A stretch of 64,000 nucleotides of DNA from Pseudoalteromonas piscicida (GTDB taxonomy: Bacteria > Pseudomonadota > Gammaproteobacteria > Enterobacterales > Alteromonadaceae). Each line of letters starts with the position of its first letter. Positions within the stretch are counted from its first letter, which is position 1. The notes below the pieces were generated by a model. That model had not been told where the DNA came from, searched no databases, and saw only the letters and a list, made by a program, of their open reading frames with translations. This document shows, piece by piece, positions 51,406-60,708 of this stretch. Position numbers and translations under genes: made by a program. The stretch covers positions 4,064,211-4,128,210 of the forward strand of contig NZ_CP021646.1 of assembly GCF_002208135.1 (NCBI RefSeq), written 5' to 3'.

Positions 51406-51431
51406 CTTCTGTGTATTTCAATGTCGCAGCG

Positions 51432-51869
51432 TTAAGCGACACATTTAACAAACTTAGGTAACCAAGCAATAGCGGTATCTTCTGGTAGATCTGGGTGTAA
51501 AACATCGATCTTTTCTATGTCTAATAGCTGTGTCGCACCTTTTTCTTTAAGTAGATCAGCAAGATTAATAGCTGCATGATTAAAGGTGTCGTAACTTGAA
51601 TCACCAATTCCCACTACCGCAAAGCGTAATTGGCTTAGATCCGAGCTCGCTTTTAGCGCTGATATAAAAGGTAATAAGTTTTCTGGATAGTCACCGGCCC
51701 CATAGGTTGATGTCACCACCAGCCAAAGTGCTTGCTGACAAGCTTCAAGCTCGGGTTTTTCATGCAAATTCACGGTATAACCTTGAGATTCAAGCGATTC
51801 CATCAGCTGTTCAGCAACGTATTCTGCTGATCCCATTTGGCTGCCTACAATAAGATCTAAAGTTTGCAT
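51432..51869 (-). CDS. mioC: MioC flavodoxin
   Basis: 145 residues. Flavodoxin fold: phosphate-binding loop GSQMGSAEYVAEQL, TSTYGAGDYPENL, AVVGIGDSSYDTF. Short FMN electron carrier; its transcription runs into oriC. Same location as in E. coli. Confidence 0.95.
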   Translation of the reverse strand: MQTLDLIVGSQMGSAEYVAEQLMESLESQGYTVNLHEKPELEACQQALWLVVTSTYGAGDYPENLLPFISALKASSDLSQLRFAVVGIGDSSYDTFNHAAINLADLLKEKGATQLLDIEKIDVLHPDLPEDTAIAWLPKFVKCVA

Positions 51870-51889
51870 TGTTACCCTTACCTAAGTCG

Positions 51890-52278
51890 TATTGCGCGCC
51901 ATCTTAGCGTTTAACGTGAATATGTAAAGAGGGCTTTGAAGTAATTGGATAAAAATATTTGCACAAATAGTGTGTGATTTTTAATTTTTTTATTTATCTA
52001 CATGAAATAAAACAGGAAAATAAAATATTCCTAAGCTTAACTCGGTGATTTATTTGTGGATAATCTATGGGATAGCTGAGCCTAAAAATACTTTTTTAAG
52101 GCAAGGCTCATGCTTGAAACGGTAAGATCTCCGCTGTTTTTGAACAAATTTTGAGGCTGTGGATGAGATGTTGTGGATAACGATCTAAAAGCCGGAAGTC
52201 GATCCAGTCTTTTAGATCTATATAGTTAGATCCATATAATAAAAGAATCTAAAAAAATGGTTAGATCTCGAGATTAAT
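51890..52278. other. DnaA-box/GATC cluster upstream of mioC
   Basis: Two perfect TTATCCACA boxes (minus strand) at 52055-52063 and 52172-52180, one near match at 52158-52166, and six GATC sites between 52110 and 52270, several as AGATC(T/C). Would place mioC transcription under DnaA control, or extend the origin across mioC. Confidence 0.65.
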
Positions 52279-52542
52279 TTAGTTTGACAGCCAAGTTGTG
52301 CGGACTGGTTGTTCAAATAAGAAGTCTACAGCATGTTCTTCGAGCAGCCTTCTGGTGGCTGATTCTTGTAGTGCAATCACATGATCGCTGAGTGCATTAC
52401 CCGATGAGATACGTTTGACTCCTAACTCTGCTAACGCCTGTTTATCGCTAAATCCGGGCAACAGCATCACATTGACTGGAATTGAAAGCAGGGCTGTTAG
52501 GCGTCTTATCATGGTGGTGTCGGTTAAACCGGGGATAATTTA
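52279..52542 (-). pseudogene. 3' fragment of a PEP-mutase/isocitrate-lyase-family gene
   Basis: Reads IIPGLTDTTMIRRLTALLSIPVNVMLLPG, then LGVKRISSGNAL, then to a stop at 52279. This is the C-terminal part of the family; the first two thirds, including the catalytic region, are missing. The homology stops where the IS5-like relic begins, so the gene was broken there. Confidence 0.75.
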
Positions 52543-53155
52543 CGAGAAGTAGTCATAGACAGATTGTCATGGAGAAAAATATTGCCCATCCAACGGACAG
52601 TAAACTACTAGAAAAATGCCGTGGCAAACTGGTTGGTTTCGCTAAGCAAGCCAGTATTCGGCTTAGGCAAAGTTATGAACGAATTGGCCTAAGACCGCGC
52701 AAAAAGTAGCGCTGTGCCCATGCTAAACAATTTAAACGCATGATGAAAACACTGGGAAACTATCTCAGACGGGTGATGAAAGGTATCTTGAGGAAAAGCA
52801 CCGAGCAGCCAAGTCGGGAGTTTATCCATGCCCTACAACAACACAAGCGGCTGTTAAAGCAAGAAAAACGAGTAAAAACAAACTCTATAACCTGCATGAG
52901 CTGGGTGTTCAATGTATCGCCAAGGGAAAAAGCGCAAAGCCATATGAGTTGAGTATCGCGACAATATTGAAAGAGCAGTTTGTAGTTTGCTTGCATGCAA
53001 TGCATGGCAGCCCCTATGACGGCGACACGTTATGAGAAACGTTGAGAATAGTAGACAACGTCACAGATAAAAGGCGATACAGCTGTTTTGTAGATAGGGG
53101 TTATCGAGGAATGCGTTATGATGTGTATATTGCAGGGCAAAAGCGTAGGTAGGCC
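52541..53155 (+). pseudogene. IS5-like transposase relic, second long copy
   Basis: Starts within REVVIDR, nearly identical at DNA level to 27374 onward, then KLLEKCRGKLVGFAKQASIRL, KTLGNYLRRVMKGIL, and after more shifts the far end (CFVDRGYRGMRYDVYIAGQKR). Independent frameshifts compared with the 27-kb copy. The 5' third is absent. Separates the PEP-mutase fragment from the peptide cassette near 54 kb. Confidence 0.8.
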
Positions 53156-53562
53156 AAAGCTGCCGTAAAATTCTAGCCCAACTGCGGCTTTTTTATGCCT
53201 AGATTTAATATTTATTAGCAGCGAAAAGCGCTGCGTAATAACAGAATTGTCGATAAAATTAATGCCCAGTCTGGATTGATTGAATTCGGCTAGTCTAAGC
53301 ATTAAAACGTCAATATTCTGGAGCGACGAAGTAACTCATGCTAATAGCTTGATTTCACAGTCACTCTAGCTGAAGTTATAACAGTTGATAAGGGGTATGA
53401 CAGTAATGATTTTAGAAACCAACTTGAAAAGTTAAGCTGCCAAGAAAAGGAAGCAGCAAGGTGGGCAATGAGGATATAGATTGATGTATATCCAAATATC
53501 ACCATTTTCTTGGGTGATTTATGGACAAAGGTTAACAGGCTCTAGGATTAAAGAAATGAAAA

Positions 53563-53874
53563 TCATAGAAGTTCGTTTTTATCTATGGCCTTTAAATCAG
53601 AAAAAGGTTCGAGTAGTCGATGAAAAATATATACAAATACAAGGATAATTAGGATTGCGGCTGTTGAACCAAATTTGTCAGCGATAACAGAGTGAAATGT
53701 GGTTTTAAACAAGAAAGAAAGCAAAAAACAGATGACTACAGTCCATAATATACTTGGTTGAAGTGTAAAACCGCAGCAGGGACAATAAATGAACTTCTCA
53801 GAAATTAACTTCATCCTTATTACCATTGAAATTTCAGTTTTGCAGTTTGAACAACTTCGGACAAATATTTTCAT
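53563..53874 (-). CDS. zinc-ribbon plus two-helix membrane protein, candidate immunity protein (cassette 3)
   Basis: 103 residues from ATG 53872-53874 (a GTG 9 nt higher is possible). Two CxxC-type pairs, CSNC and CPCC, form a small zinc ribbon, followed by two membrane helices (ILWTVVICFLLSFLF; AAILIILVFVYIFHRLL). Follows two peptide genes and a hairpin. Probably protects the producer; no direct evidence. Confidence 0.62.
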   Translation of the reverse strand: MKIFVRSCSNCKTEISMVIRMKLISEKFIYCPCCGFTLQPSILWTVVICFLLSFLFKTTFHSVIADKFGSTAAILIILVFVYIFHRLLEPFSDLKAIDKNELL

Positions 53875-53902
53875 GATATTCACATTTTATATAATTTAAA
53901 TT

Positions 53903-53933
53903 ATATGATTGAAGCGAAATGCTTCAATCATAT
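53903..53933 (-). terminator. attenuator-like hairpin between peptide and membrane gene (cassette 3)
   Basis: ATATGATTGAAGC and GCTTCAATCATAT form a perfect 13-bp stem with a 5-nt loop. Confidence 0.65.
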
Positions 53934-53946
53934 AGTACGAAATGGC

Positions 53947-54081
53947 TTACTTGATATAATTATTATAAACCCAACGACCTGCTTTTAAGCCGTAATGCGC
54001 AGCTACTACAGCCACTGCAGCTTCTAAGAAGATACCACCATTTACCTTTTGTACTTCATTTTTATTTAATTGCTTGATCAT
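53947..54081 (-). CDS. bacteriocin-like peptide 3b, 44 residues
   Basis: ATG 54079-54081, overlapping the stop of 3a by 4 nt (ATGA). Leader MIKQLNKNEVQKVNGG ends Val-Asn-Gly-Gly at 16; core IFLEAAVAVVAAHYGLKAG then RWVYNNYIK, an amphipathic helix with a basic, aromatic tail. Translation is probably coupled to 3a, as in two-peptide bacteriocins. Confidence 0.78.
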   Translation of the reverse strand: MIKQLNKNEVQKVNGGIFLEAAVAVVAAHYGLKAGRWVYNNYIK

Positions 54082-54242
54082 TCCCCTGCAACTCCTAAGG
54101 CAAAGCCGCCAGCACCAGCACCTGCAGCTACACGAACAAGTCTGTAAGCTTTATAAGCTCTGTATGCGCCGTAACCTACCCAGACTAAAGCTGCGATACC
54201 ACCATTTACTTCTTGAACTTGATAAGAATTTAATTCTTTCAT
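54078..54242 (-). CDS. bacteriocin-like peptide 3a, 54 residues
   Basis: ATG 54240-54242. Leader MKELNSYQVQEVNGG, 15 residues. Core begins IAALVWVGYGAYRAYKAYRL, basic and aromatic, then a Gly/Ala stretch with GxxxG spacing (AAGAGAGGFALGVAG). First of an overlapping pair with 3b. No exporter adjacent; export would need one of the distant C39 exporters. Confidence 0.78.
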   Translation of the reverse strand: MKELNSYQVQEVNGGIAALVWVGYGAYRAYKAYRLVRVAAGAGAGGFALGVAGE

Positions 54243-54548
54243 CAGTATTTCTCACATTTAAATTTTATTATTAATTGTCATCACTTCTGCCAAAGAAGGT
54301 GACTTTCGTTCTAAGGGAGTTTGTCTCGCCTCAGGGAGTAAATAAAACCAAAAAAAATTTAAAAACGCAAAATTAGTAAAAAAAATAAATTGAATTTAAT
54401 CAAACACTTAAGTTTATAATTATCTTGCGATAACATTTGATAAGTATCTAATAATTCTTTATGCTCCAATTCAGATAATAAGTGCACCAATCAAGCTTTA
54501 ACAGTGGTAAGAGATCAACTACTTGTTGGTTATAGCTTGTTTGACTTA

Positions 54549-55913
54549 TTACTTACCAATACAAAACGAACTAAAGATTTTGCCCAGCAGGTCATCGGAG
54601 CTAAATTCACCGGTGATCTCATTGAGGTATTGCTGGGTAAGGCGCAGCTCTTCTGCCAAAATTTCACCGGCAATATGCATTTCTAGCTGAGTTTGACCTA
54701 TTTCTAGGTGCTCAGCAGCGCGTTCTAGGGCGTCTAAGTGACGACGGCGAGCCATAAAGCCACCTTCAGTTGCACCAGTAAATCCAATACAGGCTTTTAG
54801 GTGTTCCCTCAATAAATCAATGCCTTGAATATCTTTGGCACTTAGACGGATAAGGGTATGGCCATCACTCGTTGTTGTGCCAACCGCTTCACCGCTTAAA
54901 TCGACTTTATTGCGGATCACGGTAATTTCCATGCCTTGCGGTAACTGCTCGATAAAATCAGGCCAGATCTTCGCAGGATCGGTTTCGTGGGTTTCAGTGC
55001 CATCTACCATAAACAGTACATGATCGGCGCTGCGGATCTCTTCCCAAGCACGCTCAATACCTATTTGCTCCACTTTATCAGGACTTTCACGAAGTCCTGC
55101 CGTGTCGATAATATGAAGCGGCATGCCATCAATATGAATATGCTCACGTAGTACGTCTCGTGTCGTACCTGCGATGTCTGTAACAATCGCGGCTTCACGG
55201 CCCGCTAAGGCATTGAGTAGCGAAGATTTACCAGCATTAGGGCGGCCTGCAATCACCACGCGCATGCCTTCACGCATGATGCTGCCTTGCTTGGCTTGTT
55301 TACGCACTTCTGCGAGTTGCTGAATAATGGCTTCTAGGTCACCCGAGACTTTACCATCGGAAAGAAAGTCGATTTCTTCATCGGGGAAATCTATTGCGGC
55401 TTCTACGTACATGCGCAGATGAATTACTTTCTCAACCAAAGTATTGATATGTTTAGAAAAGTCACCTTGTAGTGAATGTAGCGCACTTTTTGCAGCTTGC
55501 TCGCTGGTGGCGTTGATCAAGTCTGCGATAGCTTCTGCTTGCGTTAAGTCTAGCTTGTCGTTCATAAAAGCACGTTCTGAGAACTCCCCAGGCTTTGCCA
55601 AGCGCACTTGCTCGATTTGGCTGATTTCCTTTAACAGCATATCAAGTACCACTGGGCCACCGTGGCCTTGTAACTCAAGAACATCTTCACCGGTGAATGA
55701 GTTCGGCCCTTGGAAGAACAATGCAATACCTTGGTCTAGTTGTTCACCTGCTAGGGTATTGAATGGCAGGTATTCGGCATAGCGAGTTTTTGGGCATTTA
55801 CCTAAGATTTGCTCGGCAACTGCTCGGGCTTTACACCCTGAAACTCGAATAATACCAACGCCACCGCGACCCGGTGCGGTAGCCTGTGCTGCTATGGTGT
55901 CTTGTGCGATCAT
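54549..55913 (-). CDS. mnmE: tRNA modification GTPase MnmE
   Basis: 454 residues. GTPase motifs [27 protein letters not shown], and the C-terminal FCIGK with its catalytic Cys. Works with MnmG on U34 of tRNA. E. coli MnmE is 454. Confidence 0.98.
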   Translation of the reverse strand: MIAQDTIAAQATAPGRGGVGIIRVSGCKARAVAEQILGKCPKTRYAEYLPFNTLAGEQLDQGIALFFQGPNSFTGEDVLELQGHGGPVVLDMLLKEISQIEQVRLAKPGEFSERAFMNDKLDLTQAEAIADLINATSEQAAKSALHSLQGDFSKHINTLVEKVIHLRMYVEAAIDFPDEEIDFLSDGKVSGDLEAIIQQLAEVRKQAKQGSIMREGMRVVIAGRPNAGKSSLLNALAGREAAIVTDIAGTTRDVLREHIHIDGMPLHIIDTAGLRESPDKVEQIGIERAWEEIRSADHVLFMVDGTETHETDPAKIWPDFIEQLPQGMEITVIRNKVDLSGEAVGTTTSDGHTLIRLSAKDIQGIDLLREHLKACIGFTGATEGGFMARRRHLDALERAAEHLEIGQTQLEMHIAGEILAEELRLTQQYLNEITGEFSSDDLLGKIFSSFCIGK

Positions 55914-56124
55914 GATGACTCTTTAGACTGTCTGGTTAATAGCCATAATTGTACAGCAATTGATATATCTCAGGTATAGCTGGTGGGTAATATCTGAGTC
56001 TGCTCATTGTGTTTTGGGTGGTTGATGACCTTAATGATACGGTTATGCGCTTTTGTCAGGTATAATTATGATCACAGTTTTTACTGTTCTTACTAGCAAA
56101 GGTTGTATAAGGGAAACTAACGCT

Positions 56125-58305
56125 GTGCTGCACTTTCTTCAATACCGCTTCGATCCAAATGTCTCGTGTTTATATCGTGATGCTGAGCAAGTGCCACTTA
56201 GGCCGAGAGTTGCGCAGCTGTTGGCATATTTTTTAGCTCATCCAAATCAAATTGTTACACGTGAAACATTGCTCAGTACGTTGTGGCAACACGGTGAGTT
56301 TAGAGAAGCTGCACTAACACAAAGTATCACTGAGCTAAGACAAGCCCTCAAAGATAACGCCCAGCAACCCACTTTTATTAAAACCATACCACAGCAAGGT
56401 TATCAGTGGATTTGTCCTGTTGAGAGCCGCACATTTACCACATTCAAACTCACTACAACAATGAAAGCGATGCTTGTCGTTGGCGCTATTGCGTTAAGTG
56501 GAGTCGCAGCGAGTGTTTACCTCGTTTCTAGCTCAGTACCCGTTGTCACTCGTATACAAGCTGAGCAAGACTCGTTAATCATTGTGCCTATGGTGAATGA
56601 GACGGGTGTGCAAGCCAATGCGTGGTGGGGTTATGCGCTTGAAGCAGCATTGAGACAACATTTACAGTCTCATTATCAATTAGTACCGCGAAGCCAATAT
56701 CCTGAGCTTGCAGAGAATAGTGCGATTAATAAGCTCACGCTTTCACTAAAGCCGATACAACAGCGTTTTTTACTCAGTGTTACTTTTGGAGATAAGCAAA
56801 GCGAGATAATTGTTGAACAGTTAGATGAGAGCTTTGAAGCGATTGCAACAGAGGTTATTGCGCAGTTAGCGCTAGATATTGACACTAAAACCGCCAAAAA
56901 ATCATCCTTAAATCTAGCAATGAATGACTATTACCGCGGTGTACAAGCATTAAATGAACAGGGACCTCAACTGGCAAAGGCATATTTTGAGGCGGCTGTG
57001 GCACAAATGCCGGAACATCTAGAAAGTCAGTTGGAGCTTGCGCAAATTTGTTGGCAGCTCGGTGATATTGATTCTGCCACACGTCGATTCGAACAGATTT
57101 CACTAAGTTCAGCTTCAACCGCGACTCGTGCTCGCTACCACCTCTATTACGGAGAGTTTTTCAAGGCACAAGGCTTACATCAGCAAGCGTTGCAGCAAGC
57201 TCAGCTTGCCCTCGATGCTGCTGAGCAAAGTCAGCAAGTTGAGTTGATTGCGATGGCATATCAACTCAAAGCGGATGCTTTTTGGGTGTTACAACGTTGG
57301 GATGAATACCAGCAAGCGATGAGTTCAGCGCATGTTTTGATAGGCAGTCGATCGTTTGCCTATAGCGAAGCACAGCGGAGTTTCTATCTTGCCAATCCAC
57401 CAGCGGCTGGTCCCGCTGAAAAAACGTTACTGAACTTAGAGAAGAGTAAACCTGTGCTCGCGCAAGCCATTGCCTATTATGAGCAAACTGAGCAGACCAT
57501 GAATCTAATAAAAGCTTTGTTTGCTTATGGTCAAAATTACTTAGTGCCAGTGGTTGAAAGTGAGCCTAGTTTATTAAAAGCCCTCGCTTTGGCTCAGAAA
57601 AATGGATATCGCTATTTAGAAAAGCAAATACTCACTTACCTAGGATTCTACTATATTCAGCTGCATCAGGGAGAAAAGGCGCTACGGTATTTAAATGAGA
57701 TTAACGGCGAGCCGCGTTTTATTCCAAGTTATGAGCAACAGCAATTACTGATTGGCATGGCGCATATGGATATCGCATTGCAAACGGGTGATACGGATGC
57801 AATGCAAAGTGCAATTACGCAATATCACATGCTGTTAGAAAGCGATTATATTTCTTCGGTGACGCGTGCCAACGTTAAATTGTTACTGGGTTGGACCTGG
57901 ATCAAAGCGGGCAAGCTCGAATTAGCAGAGCCGCTGACGATTGATGCAATGCACGATTATCAAATGTTACAGCTACAAGAAGTTGAGACCTATGCGCTCT
58001 ATACGCAAATGTATATCCACCTTTTGAGAAACGAGCCTCAACAAGCGCTTGAGATTATTACTGCACATCAACATAGCAATTCACATCTTTTATTGCTTTA
58101 CGGTGTTGTTGCGGCTGATATGTTAAAAGAAGAAGCGCTGCAAAAGCGCTTTTCAGATAAATTGGCCGGGCTTGAAAATAGCCAATTATTACAGCAACAG
58201 TTGCTGCAAATACGCCAGCAAAGCAGCATCGATAAGCGTTTTATTGCTGAGCTTATCGATGCCCCTTACAGCGTCTACTGTCAGAGTAAATGGACGATAA
58301 ATTAG
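56125..58305 (+). CDS. CadC-like regulator (wHTH, TM, TPR)
   Basis: 726 residues from GTG 56125, chosen because an upstream TATAAT at 56061-56066 lies just before the earlier ATG (56068), and the fold starts with LHFLQYRFDPNVSCLYRD. Winged helix about 5-100 (TLLSTLWQHGEF, LRQALKDN, IKTIPQQGYQWIC), one membrane helix (AMLVVGAIALSGVAASVYLV), then a large periplasmic TPR region (LEAAVAQMPEHLESQLELAQ). Divergent from mnmE. A parS-like site lies in its coding sequence. Confidence 0.8.
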   Translation: MLHFLQYRFDPNVSCLYRDAEQVPLRPRVAQLLAYFLAHPNQIVTRETLLSTLWQHGEFREAALTQSITELRQALKDNAQQPTFIKTIPQQGYQWICPVESRTFTTFKLTTTMKAMLVVGAIALSGVAASVYLVSSSVPVVTRIQAEQDSLIIVPMVNETGVQANAWWGYALEAALRQHLQSHYQLVPRSQYPELAENSAINKLTLSLKPIQQRFLLSVTFGDKQSEIIVEQLDESFEAIATEVIAQLALDIDTKTAKKSSLNLAMNDYYRGVQALNEQGPQLAKAYFEAAVAQMPEHLESQLELAQICWQLGDIDSATRRFEQISLSSASTATRARYHLYYGEFFKAQGLHQQALQQAQLALDAAEQSQQVELIAMAYQLKADAFWVLQRWDEYQQAMSSAHVLIGSRSFAYSEAQRSFYLANPPAAGPAEKTLLNLEKSKPVLAQAIAYYEQTEQTMNLIKALFAYGQNYLVPVVESEPSLLKALALAQKNGYRYLEKQILTYLGFYYIQLHQGEKALRYLNEINGEPRFIPSYEQQQLLIGMAHMDIALQTGDTDAMQSAITQYHMLLESDYISSVTRANVKLLLGWTWIKAGKLELAEPLTIDAMHDYQMLQLQEVETYALYTQMYIHLLRNEPQQALEIITAHQHSNSHLLLLYGVVAADMLKEEALQKRFSDKLAGLENSQLLQQQLLQIRQQSSIDKRFIAELIDAPYSVYCQSKWTIN
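56253..56268. promoter_or_regulatory. parS-like ParB-binding site inside a gene
   Basis: TGTTACACGTGAAACA fits TGTTNCACGTGAAACA at every fixed base. About 4.9 kb from oriC. It encodes IVTRET of the CadC-like protein. Only such site I noticed. Confidence 0.82.
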
Positions 58306-58308
58306 GCT

Positions 58309-59046
58309 CTAGTCTATGTTGGGTGGCTGATTACCGCGATAAACGACTTCACCATGTTTGTCTTGTACCACCCAGTAAGGTAGCTCTCTAATCTCAAACT
58401 GGCTAAATACTTGGTTGTGGTGATCGAACACAATATCGTGTTTGATCTCAAAACGTTGTTGGTAGTCTCGAGCACTTTGTTCTTCCACATAAAAGGGCTT
58501 AATCACAGTAACGACCGGATACGCACTCGAGTCAGCGAGTTGATTGTTTTGCTTTATTCTCATTTCACAGGCAGGAATATGTTGAAACGGACACAAGCTA
58601 TCGCTGAAAAATAACACTCTGTATTGGCTGTTTATCGTCGCTATAGAAAATGGCGTACCAGTGAGTGTTTGCAACGGGATCCGTGTTTCTTTCTCTGTGC
58701 TTGGTGCACTCTTAGTCGTCAACAACTCTTGTTTGATAACTTTGTCGTCTTTAACGATAACACGAACAGGCGTTTGCCTTATTGCAAAGCGTTGCAGCAA
58801 CTGGTTTTGCTTATCAATGACTAACTCAGCATAGCTTGGATAGGCCTGTTTAAATTGCGCTAAGCTTGCCTCATCAATATTAATATCGGGCTGTAGCAAT
58901 CTCCTTGGTGCTAGTGGCGTTGGTAGAGTTGTGGGCTGTACATACTCATCCCAAATATTAATAAACACATACTCTTGCGTGTTAGCGTGCGCAAACAAGC
59001 TGAGACACACAGCGGCGAATATAAGTAGGGCTTTAATTGATGACAT
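58309..59046 (-). CDS. secreted thioredoxin-fold protein without CxxC
   Basis: 245 residues with signal peptide (MSSIKALLIFAAVCLSLFAHA). The C-terminal half (YRVLFFSDSLCPFQHIPACE, then QFEIRELPYWVVQDKHGEVVY) has a peroxiredoxin/TlpA-like fold with two Cys nine residues apart instead of CxxC. The N-terminal half lacks active Cys. Overlaps the TlpA gene by 1 nt; a three-gene thiol cassette with CcdA. Confidence 0.7.
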   Translation of the reverse strand: MSSIKALLIFAAVCLSLFAHANTQEYVFINIWDEYVQPTTLPTPLAPRRLLQPDINIDEASLAQFKQAYPSYAELVIDKQNQLLQRFAIRQTPVRVIVKDDKVIKQELLTTKSAPSTEKETRIPLQTLTGTPFSIATINSQYRVLFFSDSLCPFQHIPACEMRIKQNNQLADSSAYPVVTVIKPFYVEEQSARDYQQRFEIKHDIVFDHHNQVFSQFEIRELPYWVVQDKHGEVVYRGNQPPNID

Positions 59047-59504
59047 TAGTTTGCTCCTTGAAGTGTGTTCAGATGTTGTTGCAGTTCATCTGTAAACAAC
59101 GCGCTGCGATAGATTTCTTTGCCGTTTTCATCTATGAGGATGTGTTGTGGCGTGCCTAACACTTGAAACTGCTGAGTTATCTTGCCACTACCATCAAATA
59201 CCGTTGGAAATTGGTAATTATGTTTATCAAGGTAAGTTTGCACGCCTTTTTTCGACTGATTGAAGCCAATATTGACGGCGATAACCTGATAGTGGTTATT
59301 GGCTTGCTGGAAGCTTTGCTCAAGCAGTGGCATTTCTTCCACACAGTAGGAGCACCACGTTGCCCAAAACTTCAAGTAAGTGACTTTGCCTTGACTGGTT
59401 ACGGTATTGTTTGCAAGCGTATTGGCGGTAAGTACGGGATAGTCCTTTGCTGCAGACATTGTGCTGAGTAACATAAAGAGAGAATAAAATATGATTTTTT
59501 TCAT
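59046..59504 (-). CDS. TlpA/ResA-type periplasmic thiol-disulfide protein
   Basis: 152 residues from ATG 59502-59504 (AAAGGA upstream), rather than the longer frame to 59612. Signal peptide, then a thioredoxin fold with FWATWCSYCVEEMPLLE (CSYC active site) and the cis-Pro loop GTPQHILID. Probably receives electrons from the CcdA-like protein next door. Confidence 0.85.
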   Translation of the reverse strand: MKKIIFYSLFMLLSTMSAAKDYPVLTANTLANNTVTSQGKVTYLKFWATWCSYCVEEMPLLEQSFQQANNHYQVIAVNIGFNQSKKGVQTYLDKHNYQFPTVFDGSGKITQQFQVLGTPQHILIDENGKEIYRSALFTDELQQHLNTLQGAN

Positions 59505-59521
59505 GGTGGTTCCTTTGCATT

Positions 59522-60193
59522 TTATAGCCAACTTTTGCCAGCTTGAATAAGAAAATATTGCGCCATCGCGACTAAGATAAGTGCGGTTGCTGTAGTGATG
59601 TGATTTAGCCAAACTCCAGATCTTGGTAATGTATGCAAAAAGCGCGTGCTTAGCCCTGCTAGCAGTAATAGGGTGCTCATACCGAGCGCAAAACTAAACA
59701 GCAGCGCGCCTCCTAATAGAGGTTGCTGGGCATTAGCAACGAAGAGCAATAAGCCACCTAGAATGGGAGACGTACAGGGAGCCGCTACAAGAGCGCTGGC
59801 CATGCCCATTAGAAGAGGTGCTGGTGAGCCTGTTGAAATCGTTTTTGGCAAGCGTGGCAGCGAGATTAAGCCTTTTGATACCGCAGCAAAGTAGAATAGT
59901 AGATTGGCAAAAATAAGCAGCACCCAAGGGTTTGTTGCTACCTGGCCAAAGAAGCTACCGGTTAGTGCTGCAATAAATCCAAGCGCGGCGTACACCGCTG
60001 CAAAGCCTAGTGCATACCAGATTGGAGCAAGGCGAATATGGCGTTGTTGGCTAAGAGTTGCAACAGTTATGGGCAGTATGGGATATACGCAGGGCGTAAA
60101 GCTGGTGAGTACACCGACTAAGAGTGCAATAGGCACTAACCACCAATCAGTTTCGGCACTGGAGAGTGCCTGTAGTAAAGTAGATTCAAGCAT
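59522..60193 (-). CDS. CcdA/DsbD-like transmembrane electron carrier
   Basis: 223 residues from ATG 60191-60193 (AGAGAAGA upstream). Six helices; Cys pair in the first and fourth helices (SFTPCVYPILP; VAAPCTSPILGGLLL). Moves reducing power from the cytoplasm to periplasmic thioredoxins such as the neighbour. The rest of DsbD is missing, as in CcdA. Confidence 0.88.
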   Translation of the reverse strand: MLESTLLQALSSAETDWWLVPIALLVGVLTSFTPCVYPILPITVATLSQQRHIRLAPIWYALGFAAVYAALGFIAALTGSFFGQVATNPWVLLIFANLLFYFAAVSKGLISLPRLPKTISTGSPAPLLMGMASALVAAPCTSPILGGLLLFVANAQQPLLGGALLFSFALGMSTLLLLAGLSTRFLHTLPRSGVWLNHITTATALILVAMAQYFLIQAGKSWL

Positions 60194-60417
60194 CGTCTTC
60201 TCTTTGCATTTTTTAACTGCAAAAGAGCATGACGGATAGCCCAAATTTGACCTATCAAATCGTCATAAAACCGCTATCAAATTTTATCAAGTATTTGATT
60301 TTATTTGATATTTTAATTCTCATGAGTTTAAAAGAAAAAGTGCTTGTTGCTTGGTGTGTTCATAAGATAAGGTAAGTTACCTAGTTTAGGTAAGTTTATA
60401 CGTTAAAGGGAGATATT

Positions 60418-60633
60418 ATGAATAGACTAACACTAGCGGTTGTATCTGCAGCATTTGCGGTATCTGGTTCTGCACTAAGTGATGAGGATGTAAAACCAGA
60501 CTACGACCCTACAAAGTATTGTTATTATGCCGATCAGGCATATTCTAAGGGATCGGTAGAAAAGCAAAATAACAAATGGAAAGTATGTGTTGACGGCGGT
60601 CCAAATGGTGAGCTCCAGTGGGTTGATCAGTAA
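60418..60633 (+). CDS. small secreted DUF1496-like protein
   Basis: 71 residues with signal peptide (MNRLTLAVVSAAFAVSGSA). The mature part is acidic, then KYCYYADQAYSKGSVEKQ and WKVCVDG with two Cys, the DUF1496-like pattern. Function unknown. GGGAG upstream of the ATG. Confidence 0.7.
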   Translation: MNRLTLAVVSAAFAVSGSALSDEDVKPDYDPTKYCYYADQAYSKGSVEKQNNKWKVCVDGGPNGELQWVDQ

Positions 60634-60658
60634 CGACAATTTCATATGATGCGCAAAT

Positions 60659-60690
60659 AAAAAACGCCAGCTGTGAAGCTGGCGTTTTTT
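60659..60690. terminator. bidirectional terminator between DUF1496 gene and yidC
   Basis: AAAAAACGCCAGC and GCTGGCGTTTTTT, 13-bp stem, 6-nt loop, serving both converging genes. Confidence 0.93.
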
Positions 60691-60708
60691 ATTCAAGGTG
60701 TACGAGCG

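Larger units (their letters stand above)
51010..51431. other. oriC: probable chromosomal replication origin (oriC)
   Basis: Lies between mnmG and mioC as in E. coli. Three consensus DnaA boxes: 51291-51299 TTATTCACA, 51364-51372 TTATCCACA, 51397-51405 TGTGAATAA; a near match at 51185. About 15 GATC sites in some 420 nt, far above chance. An AT-rich stretch at 51121-51170 with repeated GATCTTT resembles the 13-mer unwinding region. No ORF. Confidence 0.85.
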
